Assembly (NCBI GenBank): GCA_018907035.1
Contig: JACCIC010000277.1
Coordinates: 391,001 to 455,000 of the forward strand
Reading direction: 5' to 3'
Origin: Sycobia sp. Sy_11
Lineage: Eukaryota; Arthropoda; Insecta; Hymenoptera; Epichrysomallidae
Length of the DNA stretch: 64,000 bases
Made by a program: the position numbers and the translations under genes. The notes beneath the pieces were generated by a model that made no database searches, was not told the origin of the DNA, and was given only the letters and a program-made list of their open reading frames with translations. Every line of letters starts with the position of its first letter. Position 1 is the stretch's first letter. Shown here one piece after another: positions 1-11,318 of this stretch.

Positions 1-249
1 TAATTTCCTTAAGTTTTCTACTTGTAAAATTTTGACTAGTGAAAACACGTATTTCTTTCTAATATCAATAAAAGATAAGAAAATCTGAATAAATTCGAAA
101 AAGTAATAATTAATATAAGACGATTATTAGATGATCGAAGGGAAATCTAACTCGGATCTGGCGAGATTTACCTACATGAGGAAATCATCAGTAATACCGA
201 CTAGGATCTAGCCCGAACTAGGGATATACCGAGTATATTTCTGCACGGG
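1..249. mobile_element. Right-end fragment of a TIR DNA transposon
   Basis: This stretch is nearly identical to 5260-5506, the right end of the complete TIR element at 4186-5506, and ends at the same CTGCACGGG terminus. The left part of the element would lie before the window start. It has no coding capacity. Confidence 0.8.
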
Positions 250-1763
250 AATCTGGATTGAAGCTGCAAGTTTTAAACTGCAGTTCAAGCACGCGTTTTC
301 GAGTGCACTTTACTCACGTTTCTGTTATAGGGAACGTACTATTCATTGACTAAACAGATATACATTCTCGATTGTTGCAATCCTGGAAATTATTATAAAT
401 GAACTCACATGTATTGTAGGACAAAATGAAAAAATAATTTTGTGAGGATAAATGATAACTGATATGTAAAATTACAGTTGTAGCATGCGTTTTCGAGGGA
501 CCTGGAACACGATGAATATCTCGTGCGGTGCACTGACAGCTAATCACTTAATAGATTTTTCAGAATGTTATTATCATTTGAATAATTTTTATATATTTAT
601 ATCTGTTATATGATTCTCTAACAGAATGTGATACGAGCATACATAATTTCTGTAATTTTGCAAGCACTTTTAAATGATTTTATCAATTACATTATAATAG
701 TATACGAATATCTAATTATTATAAATTAAAGAGTCATGTGTATTATTGTAATAATTTATAAATTTTTCCGGAAAAAATTCTGTATTATTTAAAGAAATAA
801 ACTGTATATATATAGATATGTCACTATCATACCTCCATATAACAAATTTCCTTCACCGTTATTGTATTTTAGTAGTTTTGATTTATTTGTAATCAAAAAT
901 TTATAACAATTAGGAAAAGATTTTACAAATAATTTTCGGAGCATTAGAATATTAACATTATACATCAAATTAGCAGAATTAATACTAAAATACTGAAAAA
1001 CATTAAAAACTTTGTATATAATAATAAATAAATTTTTTACATTCGATATATTTTTGCTTTAAAACTATCATTTTATGAGTAAAATTTGGATTTAAAAAGT
1101 ACTTGTTCCATGTTAGATCTGAGCAGCGAGGTAGGCCCCTGAGGTATCGACTATGATGGTTGAATGTTCATAATTAATTTCGTTTTTCTCTATAATTATT
1201 AGCTTTAGAGCAAAAATGGATAGAACTTAAAAAAATTGTTTCAATAGGATCTACAACTTTTGTTTGAACAATTTTTTTCTAAACTCAAAATTATTTCATA
1301 AAACCTGGTATATATCAATTTTTTAACATTTTTACAAAGTTTGGGTTTCTGGCATTGCCACATCCAAATTAATTGACGCAGCGGACGATCACTATGCTTT
1401 AGTGGACATTGAACTGAATCATTTAAACTAATTTTCGGCCGAGGATAAATATATGACAAAAATGTCGCTGGCTCCCGGACTATTTGTCGTTGTAATGTAT
1501 CTGTCAATGGCCTAAAGCTGATATATTATTAATAATATAATTATAAATCGATATATTTTTCTGTCGATAATTTTATTTTTTATCCCCGTATTGTGCCTTT
1601 ACTTTTCTTCTGCCACTACTGAGTATCGAAATTATTATTCTTATATAGATATTTATTTGTGCTCAATGTTAATTCACGATATCTAACTTCTCGTATCATT
1701 CTTCTCGGGTAAGTCATCGCGATTTCATCCGGTCCCCATATATATAGATACGTCTACATATAC
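250..1763. other. AT-rich stretch with no supported gene
   Basis: The sequence is strongly AT-rich. The only sizeable open frame (minus strand, about 1241-1507) has no recognisable domain and no supporting splice or start context. I see no RNA gene and no recognisable element ends here. Confidence 0.6.
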
Positions 1764-2012
1764 TAGCACCTCCCGTCTCGGCTTCGCCCGAAATAATAAC
1801 TTAACGGATTTATTAAATACTTGAATAATATCTATGTAAAAAATATTCTATCTTTAAATTTCTATTTCTGTCGATAATTTTACGTTTCGTCGCTCCCAAA
1901 AAGAAAGGTGCTATTTCAGTATCCACTTCAAAAAATTGCTATTTCGCAGACCATTTTTTTGCTTCATTTCTAATTTGCATAGCGAACTAAATATTTGCGG
2001 TATTTAATTTAA

Positions 2013-2016
<4 letters not shown>
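1764..2016 (-). mobile_element. Helitron 3'-end fragment
   Basis: Read on the minus strand this ends in the family's 3' signature: a GC-rich hairpin around GGGCGAAGCCGAGACGGG followed shortly by CTAG at 1764-1767. It continues rightward with family-specific text (for example the segment around AATCCACTTC-like positions near 1920) and runs into the (AT)n tract. The 5' half of the element is absent. Confidence 0.7.

Positions 2017-2077
<61 letters not shown>
2017..2077. repeat. (AT)n microsatellite
   Basis: About 60 bp of uninterrupted AT dinucleotides between two Helitron 3'-end fragments. Confidence 0.95.
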
Positions 2078-2078
<1 letters not shown>

Positions 2079-2223
2079 TTGCATCCCCTGTCTCAGCTTC
2101 GCCCGAGATAATAATTGAAACGATTTCCTAATCAGTTCCATTATATCTAAATAAAAAGTACTCTATATCTGATATAATATGATATATATCATATCATATC
2201 ACATCATAACATATCATATCATA
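2078..2223 (-). mobile_element. Helitron 3'-end fragment plus (ATATC)n array
   Basis: From 2078 to about 2160 is another minus-strand copy of the family's 3' end, with the hairpin region CTCAGCTTCGCCCGAG but a mutated terminus. From about 2180 the sequence becomes a degenerate pentamer array (CATAT units) that abuts the 5' end of the next Helitron copy. Confidence 0.65.
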
Positions 2224-2655
2224 TCATACTATTTTATAAAGACAAAGCGTGTTTTTGTTTGTACACGATAACCGAAAAAAACTACTGAACCAATTGTTCT
2301 GAAATTTGACATATAGATTCTATATTATCTTGGGAAGGACATAGGCTATGTTTTTTATTGAAAATCATTTTACTTTCATCAATAAATTAAGTTAATGGTT
2401 TTAACAATCAGTTTCAACAGCGGTCACTACGTGGCGTCTGGAATAACGAACATTAACTCAAAGTAGTCCGCTTAAAGTATTAATACCAGGCCAGCTCAGA
2501 CGAATCTTCATATCCAACTTTGGGATTCGTATCCTAAAGAAGGTGTCGCGTTAATTGGTATAACCTTTTTTGTTCTTCGGGTTAATCTGACATACTCTCG
2601 CATCTTATGGATATCTTTTAATTTTTGTTAATTTTATTTTCTCATACGTAGGAAA

Positions 2656-2658
2656 ATC

Positions 2659-2728
<70 letters not shown>
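2656..2728. repeat. (CT)n microsatellite inside Helitron
   Basis: A nearly pure CT tract. The same site carries CT/GA repeats in the other copies (6608-6632, 33695-33762, 56390-56525), so the tract is a constituent of the family. Confidence 0.95.
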
Positions 2729-2729
<1 letters not shown>

Positions 2730-3071
2730 CTTTCTTTCTCCTTCTCTTATAAAATAGTTCTTTATGCCAAATCATACTGAATATAGTTTGTGACGACAAA
2801 ATATAGTTTTGTTTTTATAAATTATATTAACTTCAGAATTGTGGCAAGAAACTATGTTTTTCTTAGTTTGAACAAAATCAATGATGGCAAAATAGGATTC
2901 TTTACCAACAATCTGGAAACTATGAATATATAATCATCGCTTCTGCATAAAAGAGCAATATCCATTGTTTGCTTAAAAAATATGCTATTCGGATACTAAT
3001 ATTTTGTTTAAATTTCAGTTGGCATCACTACGAAAAAAATTCACGTATTTAATTGAAATAACGGAAATATA

Positions 3072-3073
<2 letters not shown>

Positions 3074-3121
<48 letters not shown>
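3074..3121. repeat. (AT)n microsatellite inside Helitron
   Basis: An AT tract at a fixed internal position of the family. The equivalent position in the second plus-strand copy is 7296-7351. Confidence 0.95.
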
Positions 3122-3124
<3 letters not shown>

Positions 3125-3249
3125 ATGTAATTATACTGTACATATTCTATATACATATTTTAAATACGATTTCTATTGAAAAATATTTTATTGGTGTGTA
3201 CGGGTGGTTGATTACAATACCCCGTTGCCTCAAGACAATTTCTATAGGC

Positions 3250-3735
3250 AGTTGTGTGTTCCAATGATATGTCCAGGTGTCTCTGGACGATTTCTACGGG
3301 GAATATTGTCTTTAATTGATAGAAAACGAGATCAAGGTATGAGGATATCTATTTCTATGGGAAAATTTGTCATGGGACGGTAAAATACGGTATCTAGGTC
3401 TTTCCAAACGACTTCTACAGGGAATATTGTGTTTAGTCGTTAGGAAGCGATGTCTAGCTTTCTCGGGACGACTTCTACTGGGACTATCGTGTTTAGTTGA
3501 TGGTCAACTTCTACAGGGAGTTTCGTGTTCAGATGATAGAATGCGATTTCCAGATGTTATGGAACGATTTCTACGGGGAATTTCGTTTTCGGTTGGTAAA
3601 ACACAATGTCCAGGTATGACGGGACGATTTCTACAGGGAGTTTCCTGTTCGGATGATAGAATGCGATTTCCAGATGATTTTGAACAGCTTCTACGGGGAG
3701 TGTCTGATTATGGAATTCTTTATGAAATCGGTTAA
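3250..3735. repeat. Internal tandem array, about 60-bp degenerate units
   Basis: Units share a core like GACGATTTCTACGGGGA, then a variable TTGATAGAA-like segment and a TGTCCAGGTAT-like segment. About eight units can be followed by eye. Related arrays lie at 7430-8000 and, inverted, near 6180-6420 and 55480-55910. Open frames over this array are repeat artefacts. Confidence 0.75.
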
Positions 3736-3773
3736 ATTATTATCTCGGGCGAAGCCTAGACGGGGGATGCTAG

Positions 3774-3795
3774 TATACATATATATGTATACTAG

Positions 3796-3841
<46 letters not shown>

Positions 3842-3930
3842 ACTACATATGTATACTACATATATATATATATATATATCATATCATATCATATCATATC
3901 ATATCATATCATATCATATCATATCATATA
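3774..3930. repeat. (AT)n followed by (CATAT)n array
   Basis: AT tracts at 3797-3837 and 3859-3879 lead into about ten near-perfect CATAT pentamers (about 3880-3930), which end at the TCATACTAAT start of the next Helitron copy. Confidence 0.9.
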
Positions 3931-4679
3931 TCATACTAATTTATAAAGACATAGCGTGATTCTGTTTGTATGATAACCAAAAAACTACTCAACCGATTGT
4001 TTTGAAATTTGACATACGGATTCTATATTATCTTGGGAAGGACATAGGCTATGTTTGTTCTTAAAAATCATTTTACATTCATTAATACATTAAGTTAACG
4101 GTCTTAGCAGTTAATTTCACAAGCGAGCAGTTGGTGGCATCATGAATCACGAATATCAACTCAAAGTAATCCGCTTAAACTATTACCCGTGTAGAAATTG
4201 ATTCTCGAATCTAACTAGTATCGGGTGAGTTTTCCTTATCAAATGTTCGAACCCAGAAGGGAAATCTAGTCTGATCCTAGTTCCGATTTGTCCCACTTTT
4301 AATAGCATTTTTAATAGGGAACGAGCTTGGTAGGTATACCAAGCTAGAAACTAGACTGATTCTAGTCAGAAAATCTAGAAATTAAGCCAATAATAAATTA
4401 TTCTAATTTTTTTAATAATTATTCCTCGATTAAGTCAATAATTTTTTGACTCTTTAATATTTATTTATTTAAAATAAAAAAATATATTTACCTATTTAGG
4501 TGACGCATACCATTTAATTAGCATTCATAAATTATTTTCTATATGACTATTACGTATTACGATTTACAATAACAATTAATAATTATTAATATATTTTTTA
4601 TACACTAATTATTGTAAATTTTAATGTTAAACACCTCTGCTGAACACATATAATATTTTATTCGATGAAAAAAATTCCG

Positions 4680-4751
4680 ACCTCCGCTGAGTATCGAACC
4701 CACGACCCTACGATTCGCAAGCTAACGCATTATGCACTATGCTAAAACGCA
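4680..4751 (-). other. tRNA-like segment with box A and box B motifs
   Basis: Read on the minus strand it contains TTAGCATAGTGC (close to the box A consensus) and, about 35 nt later, GGGTTCGATACTC (close to box B). The anticodon stem does not pair well, so it is not a functional tRNA. It may be a SINE head or tRNA pseudogene captured in the TIR element. Confidence 0.45.
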
Positions 4752-4896
4752 ATGTGGGATTACTATACTATAGTTTGCATATGACCGTAAAGCACTTAAG
4801 ATAATATAATAATTTTATAAACACAAGATAAAACATACATAGGAAATCAATTTTTTAAATTCTTTCCCATGTTGGAAAGATCTGCGGGTGTTTATA

Positions 4897-4900
<4 letters not shown>

Positions 4901-4970
<70 letters not shown>

Positions 4971-5007
4971 GTATATATATATATACACGCGCGTGCGTGC
5001 ACTCATT

Positions 5008-5060
<53 letters not shown>
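4901..5060. repeat. (AT)n tracts with a short GC interruption
   Basis: Two long AT tracts separated by ACACGCGCGTGCGTGCACTC, inside the TIR element. Confidence 0.9.
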
Positions 5061-5064
<4 letters not shown>

Positions 5065-5887
5065 AGGCCTTGACTACAAAAAACATCGTTCTTTCCAATA
5101 TTAGAAAAAGTTGAGGAAATCTAACTAGAATCAAAATAGAAAGCCTAACCATTTCCTGAATTCTTCTACTTGGCAGATTCTGCCTAGAAAAACGCCATTC
5201 TTTCCAAAGTAGGGAGAAGTTAAGGAATTCTGACTAGATCCAAGATAGAAAGCCTGATCATTTCCTTAAGTTTTCTACTTGTAAAATTTTGACTAGTGGA
5301 AACACGTATTTCTTTCTAACATCAATAAAAGATAAGGAAATCTGAATAAATTCGAGAAAGTAATAATTAATATAAGATGATTATTAGATGATCGAAGGGA
5401 AATCTAACTCGGATCTGGCGAGATTTACCTACATGAGGAAATCATCAGTAATACTGACTAGGATCTAGCCCGAACTAGGGATATACCGAGTATATTTCTG
5501 CACGGGTTAATACCAGACCAGCTCAGTTGAATAGTCATATGCAACTTTGGGATTCGTATCCTGAAAAAGGTGTGACGTTAGTCGGTGTTATCCTTGTTTT
5601 CAGATTAATCTGTCATTACTTTCACACCTTATAGATTTCTTAATTTTTGTAAATTTTAATTTCACTTATGTGGGAAAATCTCTCTTTCTATTTCTTTTTT
5701 TATAAATTAATTTTCTATGCCAAATCATACTGAATATAATTTATAACGACAATTATATTTTTGTTTTTCTACATTATATTTAACTTCAGAATTATGATAA
5801 TAGACTATGTTTTTTTTAAGTTTGAACAAAAGAAATGATGGTAAAATAGGGTTCTTTACTACAACCTGCAAATTGTATATATATATA

Positions 5888-7070
5888 CTAGCATTCCCCG
5901 TCTCGGCTTTATCCGAGATATTAATTTAACCGATTTCATAAACAATTCCATAATCTCCAAGTAAAAAAGTACTCTATATATACATAAATATATATTTCTA
6001 TAAATAATTGACTGTAATTTACCTATCGTCGCTTCTGTATAAAAAGCTTCTTCAATGTAGCATCCACTTCAAAAAGTTGATATTTTTCTGACCATTTTAT
6101 ACAATATATATATATATATATATGCATATTCAATACGGCTTCGATGGAGAAAATTATACTTTCGAGTTCGAGCGGTAGAAAAAGATTTCCAAGTGACTCG
6201 AGAAAACGTTTACGGAAAATATCATGTTCGAACTGTAGAAAATGTCTGGTGACGACTGATATAGAGAGTTTTGTTTTGAGGAGGTAGAATACAATGCCCA
6301 GGTGTCCCAGGACGATTCTTGCTGGGAGTGTGCGTGTTCGAATGATAGAATACGAATCTCTTCATAGAAGTCGTACTGACATATCTGGACATTGTTTCCC
6401 ACCCACGTACTGACACACCTGGACATTGTTGGTAAAGAATCCTATTTTGCCACCATTTCTTTTGTTCAAACTAAAAAAAATATAGTTTCTTACTACAATT
6501 CTGAAGTTAATATAATTTATAAAAACAAAACTGTATTTTGTCGTCACAAACTATATTCAGTATGATTTGGCATAAAGAACTATTTTATAAGAGATGGAGA
6601 AAGAAAGACAGAGAGAGAGAGAGAGAGAGAGCATTTTTCACGTGAGAAAAATTAAAAAATATACAAAAATCAAAAGATATCCATAAGGTGTGAGAGTAGT
6701 GTCAGATTAACCTGAAGAACAAAAAAGGTAATACCGACTGACGTCACACCTTCTTTAGGATACGAATCCCAAAGTTGGATATGAACATTTACTTGAGCTG
6801 GCCTGGTATTAATACTTTAAGCTGATTACATTGAGTTGATGCTCGTGATTCAAGGAGCCACCTAGTGGCCGCTGGTGGAACTGATTGTTAAAACCAATAA
6901 CTTAATTTATTGATGAAAGTCAAATGATTCAATAAAAAACATAGCCTATGTCCTTCCCAAGATAATATAGAATCTATATGTCAAATTTCAGAACAATCGG
7001 TTCAGTAGTTTTTTCGGTTATCGCGTACAAACAAAAACACACTTTGTCTTTATAAATTAGTATAATATGA
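5888..7070 (-). mobile_element. Helitron copy nested in another Helitron copy
   Basis: On the minus strand the element starts near 7070 (family 5' end, TTTATAAAGACAAAG) and ends at CTAG 5888-5891, just beyond the hairpin CTCGGATAAAGCCGAG. Internal (GA)n lies at 6608-6632 and inverted tandem units at about 6180-6420. It is flanked on both sides by AT tracts that belong to the host Helitron copy. Confidence 0.75.
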
Positions 7071-7081
7071 TATGAAGTATG

Positions 7082-7085
<4 letters not shown>

Positions 7086-7148
<63 letters not shown>
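7086..7148. repeat. (AT)n microsatellite at a Helitron 5' junction
   Basis: An AT tract separating the nested minus-strand Helitron from the resumed plus-strand copy. A further tract lies at 7296-7351. Confidence 0.95.
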
Positions 7149-7151
<3 letters not shown>

Positions 7152-7293
7152 CATCGTCACTTCTGCATAAAAGGACAATATCCTAGCGTCCTCTACTAAA
7201 TTTGCTATTCATATACCAACATTTTGCTCGAGTTTTAGTTGGCACCACTACTAAAATATTCACGGCATTTAATTGAAAAAACGGAAATATAAG

Positions 7294-7351
<58 letters not shown>

Positions 7352-8457
7352 GTTGTATGTATATTGTACATATTATATATATTTATATATACATTTTAAA
7401 TACTGTTTCTACTGAAAAATATTGTATTGGCGTATACGGGTGATTTTAATACGATATCCCGTGGCCTCAGGACGATTTCTATTGAGACGTTTGTGTTCGG
7501 ATGATAGAGTGCGATGTACGGGTATCTCTGGACGATTTCTACGTGGAATATTGTATTTAGTTGATAGAAAACGACGTCCATGTATGAGAAAATCGACTTC
7601 TATATGAAAATTCATGTTGGGACGGTAGAGTACGATACCAGGTGTTTCTGAACGACTTCTACGAGGAGTATTGTGTTTAGTCATTACGAGGCGATATCTA
7701 GCTTTTTCAGGACGAATTTTACTGGGACTATTGTGTTTAGTTGGAAGAAAACGATGTTCATGTATGTCGGGACGACTTCTTCGGGAATTTCGAGTTCGGA
7801 CGGTAGAAGATTATGTCCACATATGACGGGACAACTTCTATGAGGAGATTCATGTTGGGACGTCTGAATCGATTACGATGTCCAGATGTTTTGAAACAAC
7901 TTATACGGGAAGTGTTGATGTAGTTGGTGAGAAATGTCCAGGTATCCCGAAATGATTTCCATGAAGAGATTCGTATTCTATCGTTCTAACATGCACACGC
8001 CTAGTAAAAGTGATCCCGGGATACCTGGACATCGTATTCTACCTCCTCAACGCAAAACTCCATAGCAGTCGTCCCGAGACATGTCCTATAGTCCAAACGT
8101 GATACTCTCCGAAAACGTCGTCTCGAGACAATTGTACACCATTTTCTACCACTTGAACTCGAAAGTAAATTTTCCCCATAGAAGCCCTATGTGATATGCA
8201 TATGTATGTATATGTATATGTATATATAGTATACAATTGTCGGCAAAATATCAGCTTTTTGAAGTGGACGCTGCTTTGAAGCAGCTTTTTTACAGAAGCA
8301 ACGATAAGTAAATTACGGTAAATTATTTATCGTAATATAGATTTTTATATTTAAAGTACTTTTTACTTAGACTGTATTGATTTGTTTCAGAAATCGATTA
8401 AATTATTTTCTCGGGCGAAGCCAAGACGGGGGATATATATCTACATACATACATAAA

Positions 8458-8560
8458 GGTTGAGTACCGCGAGTCCCAAAGCAAAGCCGTTATTCCTAAG
8501 GCCGTTGTTCATAAAGCCGTTGTTTCCAAATTCCTAAATTCGTTTTACCCAGAAACCGTT
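8458..8560. repeat. Left member of an inverted-terminus pair
   Basis: The segment begins GTTGAGTACCGCGAGTC and then reads CAAAGCCGTTATTCCTAA, with the CCGTT motif repeated three times. The reverse complement of 15541-15587 matches it with gaps. No transposase is seen nearby, and the two may belong to one large element or to two copies. Confidence 0.5.
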
Positions 8561-9166
8561 ATTTTCAATGGGATTTTTCCTCAAAAAAGTCTTTATTAAT
8601 TATAAAAAATCGAATAATATAAATAATAATATAAAAATATAAAAAGTTTTGAATAAATTTAAGAATTTTAATGACCAGAAAGATACTTTTACACACAGCT
8701 TATGGAAAATACATATTTCATTTAATTTTAAACAACTTTTTCTGCTTTAACGGCATCACAATTTGGAGCATGAGTATGTTTCGACGTGTCTTCTACCTCA
8801 CAAACGATCAAAGAATGAGCATTTCCTGTATTGATGTCTCGAGGAAAGCATTGTCTTTCATTGCGACGGTTCCAATAACTGTGTGAAACTTCGGAATGTT
8901 TATAATAAATATATTCCTTAATATGTAAAAGAAAAAAACAGTTCTTCTAAATATTATAAAAACGAGATCAAAATACGTGTTGAATAACGGATGCAAACTT
9001 TAAATCAATAGTTTAAGATATTCAATGAAAAGTCGGTGAACAACTGACTCAATTTCTTCTAAGATGCTGACAAATAAACAAAATGCGCAAAGTCAGAAAA
9101 TAAGGAAGATTTATAAAATATCTTATCCCTTAATAGCACTTAAAGGTGTTGCGTCCACAAACTAAG

Positions 9167-9207
<41 letters not shown>

Positions 9208-9383
9208 TACAAAGAAAAAAGGGAGGTCGAATTGCCATAGCGTCCCGATCCGTCTAATTTCCGAAAATCTTTAGAGCCTATCAGAAATGCGCGTAGAAAC
9301 TGAATGAAGAGGAGCGATCCCGAAAAACATACATAAAGAAGGAGAGAGAAGAAATAGAAGGCGAGCGTTTAGTAACGCTATCG
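8561..9383. other. AT-rich sequence, no supported gene
   Basis: There are short open frames only, none with a recognisable domain. An (AT)n tract lies at 9170-9204. The segment 9220-9380 is more GC-balanced but unrecognised. Confidence 0.55.
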
Positions 9384-9857
9384 TTATATATATATATACG
9401 AGTATATATTAGAAAGAAAGAGACCCGTAAGTATTCTCAAAGTAATCTTTTTTTTGTTGATTGATATTTGGTGAATGTTACATATTTTGTTGAAAGTATT
9501 GCTTGCCTTATTTATTTGTGTATTCACGTCCACCTTAAACCTGAAAAAGTCATCTAGTTGGGTGCCCAAGTATCTAACTCGTATAGTTTCGTGTTTGTCT
9601 TTTATTTTGAAAAATTTCCAATTATTTTTGACATTTTCCAGTGCCTTGTTGTTTATCGAGTTGCGAAACAGAGTCGTTTCGCATTTACAAAGGTTTATTT
9701 CTAAATTCCAGTTACTGTAGTAATTTTTAATTCTATCATATAGTGGATCTATCATATAGTATAATTCTATCATATAGATGTTCCGAAAAGTCTGCAGTAA
9801 GTTGCCGATAAGTAGATGCTGGAATATATTTTCGTATACTCTCCATGTAAATGTCAC
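9384..9857 (-). pseudogene. Jockey-like non-LTR reverse transcriptase fragment
   Basis: The 157-residue frame contains the segment just after the RT catalytic core: YSNWNLEINLCKCETTLFRN, then a VRYLGTQLDDFFRF-like motif and a tail. It closely resembles the minus-strand element at 24625-25116 (YIKWNLEINPIKCETILFRN and RYLGVHLHDLLRF). The catalytic FADD motif and all upstream domains are missing, so this is a relic. It stops abruptly at the Gypsy fragment to its right. Confidence 0.75.
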
Positions 9858-9949
9858 GAACAGTTATGAAACTGCACTTTTTCTGTCGTTGACGTAGTCA
9901 GAGCAAATAAACAGCCAGATACGGTATTTTTATTTACTGGTAACTTATT

Positions 9950-10900
9950 GGGATATCGTTCAATACGTGGGCCCGGCACGCCATCCAGATTTTGGCGGGG
10001 CCTTCTACCGCCTTCCTCACAGAGACCAGCGTGTCGAGGTCCGACCACCCGAACGCAAGCGCTTGTTGGTCGAAACGTCCACCGGGTACGCTGGATCTTC
10101 TCCCGTGAATTTGGGGAGTGTGCCCTCCATGTCCCGCAGGAGCACTCTCGTGCCCGCACGCGGGGTTTGGGGCTGAGCTTGCGTCGCCAAGAACCGCGTT
10201 AACAGGGCGTTCTGCTGTCGGGCTAATCGTGTTTCGAGCACTAGCTCTCGACGGAGGAGCTAAACCTCCTGATCCGGGGGCAACGACCGCTCGGGTTGCG
10301 ATGGCCCTGTCTATCCCGCGAACTGTCCTCGCTCCGTTCCCGCATTCTGGACCTCACAGTCAGCGTGGCCTCGGTCCTCCGGCCGGTGGTTCGCGACTTG
10401 CTCGAGGAGTTCCCGCTGCTCGATGCCTGCTCCATGTCTGCTCCCTTAACTGCTGTTCCAGACAGGCGGCTCGCTCCGTCTGCTCGCGCACTGCGGTTTG
10501 CAGTTGCGTGAATTGTTGCGCCATCACTGCATTCACAATATCTGAGACTTTTTCTTGCCTTTCCTGTTGAGTCACTCCCGTGCCGGACCTGTTCCTCGCT
10601 TCTGCCATCGCTGACGTAGCGGAACGCCTTCCTGGCGCGCCACACATCGCCCCTTGTGCCCACGCTGACTGCTCAACGGCTTCCTTGCCGGTCGTTCTCG
10701 CCTCTGCGATTATGCGCGTGTCCCTGTAATACCCTTTCCCTCCGTGCTTGACGCTTGTCGCTCCCGACAATACGGCGCTAGGCGCGCGTGACGTTCGCGC
10801 TGACCGACCTTGCCTGCGCTGGCGCTCGCCCGGCGTCCGTAGTTGATCAACAGCATGCAGCACCTTGGACCTCACGCTGGCACTCCGCGTGGCGTCACTC
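9950..10900 (-). pseudogene. Gypsy-type gag fragment, frameshifted
   Basis: The block is strikingly GC-rich against its AT-rich surroundings. Read on the minus strand, a frame from 10875 passes through MAEARNRSGTGVTQQERQEK and a glutamine-rich coiled-coil-like stretch. Other frames (10241-10017 and 10159-9854) carry a capsid-like LPKFTGEDPAYPVD motif and a later segment. The reading frame is broken at least twice. Protease, RT and integrase are absent. The LTR and primer site immediately upstream (11035-11323) support an LTR retrotransposon; the Gypsy assignment comes from the capsid-like motif and is moderate. Confidence 0.6.
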
Positions 10901-11034
10901 TGAACGGTTTCCTAAACCGTCGAACTGCGCGTCGCTTACTCACCGCGACGCGATTCTCCAGCGGCTTGTCCTTGGCGTACGTGCCGTCTCCTCGACGTTA
11001 TGCGTTTTTTTTATCTCGTTCGACCCCGCTCGCC

Positions 11035-11055
11035 AAAATCCCGGACGAGCACCCA
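11035..11055 (-). other. Primer binding site resembling tRNA-Pro
   Basis: The minus strand reads TGGGTGCTCGTCCGGGATTT just inside the LTR. This pairs with the 3' end of eukaryotic tRNA-Pro plus CCA with one mismatch. Confidence 0.65.
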
Positions 11056-11057
11056 AT

Positions 11058-11318
11058 TGTGAGATTCGAAGTGCTGGGGCGGGAGATGAACGAACTCTTG
11101 TCTAGGGTAACTGTATTTATTGACAAAAACTACAGCAGCGCTGGGTTCACTGCCGCTCACGTGCGCACTCGGGCTCGGACACTCACCAACTGCCTTCTCA
11201 CGCACGATGTGTCCCCGCATCGCGTCGCCTCCCCCACCCAAACGGATGGGACTGCAAGTCCCATTAATTCCGCCCGGCTTTTCCCCGCAATTAACATCCC
11301 CCTCACGGACTCGTCCCT

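Larger units (their letters stand above)
2224..3773 (+). mobile_element. Complete non-autonomous Helitron copy
   Basis: The element starts with TCATACTATTTTATAAAG and ends with a hairpin (CTCGGGCGAAGCCTAG) followed by CGGGGGATG and CTAG at 3770-3773, with T next. TC at the 5' end, a subterminal 3' hairpin and CTRR at the 3' end, with insertion between A and T and no TIRs, are the defining Helitron features. It is about 1.55 kb, encodes no Rep or helicase, and carries an internal (CT)n tract, an (AT)n tract and a tandem array of about 60-bp units, a layout reminiscent of DINE-1-like elements. Other copies occur at 3931-8432, 5888-7070, 26255-34196 and 55130-58786. Confidence 0.8.
4186..5506. 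mobile_element. Non-autonomous TIR DNA transposon, TTA target duplication
   Basis: The ends are CCCGTGTAGAAAT and, inverted, CCCGTGCAGAAAT (12 of 13 identical). Each side is flanked by TTA (4183-4185 and 5507-5509), and the uninterrupted site TATTAATACC is seen in the other Helitron copies. A 3-bp TTA duplication suggests PIF/Harbinger-like mobilisation, but there is no transposase, so the superfamily is inferred. Near the right end, about 110-bp units are repeated in tandem (about 5089-5198, 5199-5308, then a partial unit). The element also holds (AT)n tracts and a tRNA-like segment. Confidence 0.75.
3931..8432 (+). mobile_element. Helitron copy split by two nested insertions
   Basis: The 5' part runs from TCATACTAAT at 3931 to about 5870 and is interrupted by the TIR element at 4186-5506. 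The 3' part runs from about 7149 to 8432 and ends in CTCGGGCGAAGCCAAGACGG, with the final CTAG lost. The break point between the parts (AAATTGTATATAT, then ATATATAATACATCGTCACTTC) matches a continuous position in the complete copy at 2224-3773. The intervening block at 5888-7070 is an inverted copy of the same family inserted in its internal AT tract. Confidence 0.7.

Noticed and set aside
3367..3735. 122-residue frame with internally repeated RFLQGVSCSDDRM
   Set aside because: The protein repeat mirrors the about 60-bp DNA repeat of the Helitron; other copies have broken frames.
3880..3930. CRISPR-like regular array
   Set aside because: It is a 5-bp simple repeat without spacers, in eukaryotic DNA.
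4680..4751. Functional tRNA gene
   Set aside because: Box A and box B resemble a tRNA, but the anticodon and acceptor stems do not pair convincingly; listed only as tRNA-like.
3004..5114. Tyr/Ile-rich open frames over (AT)n tracts
   Set aside because: They translate the dinucleotide repeats (YIYIYI); no start, domain or splice support.
8671..8996. Short frames on both strands near 8.7-9.0 kb
   Set aside because: Chance-length frames in AT-rich DNA, with no domains.
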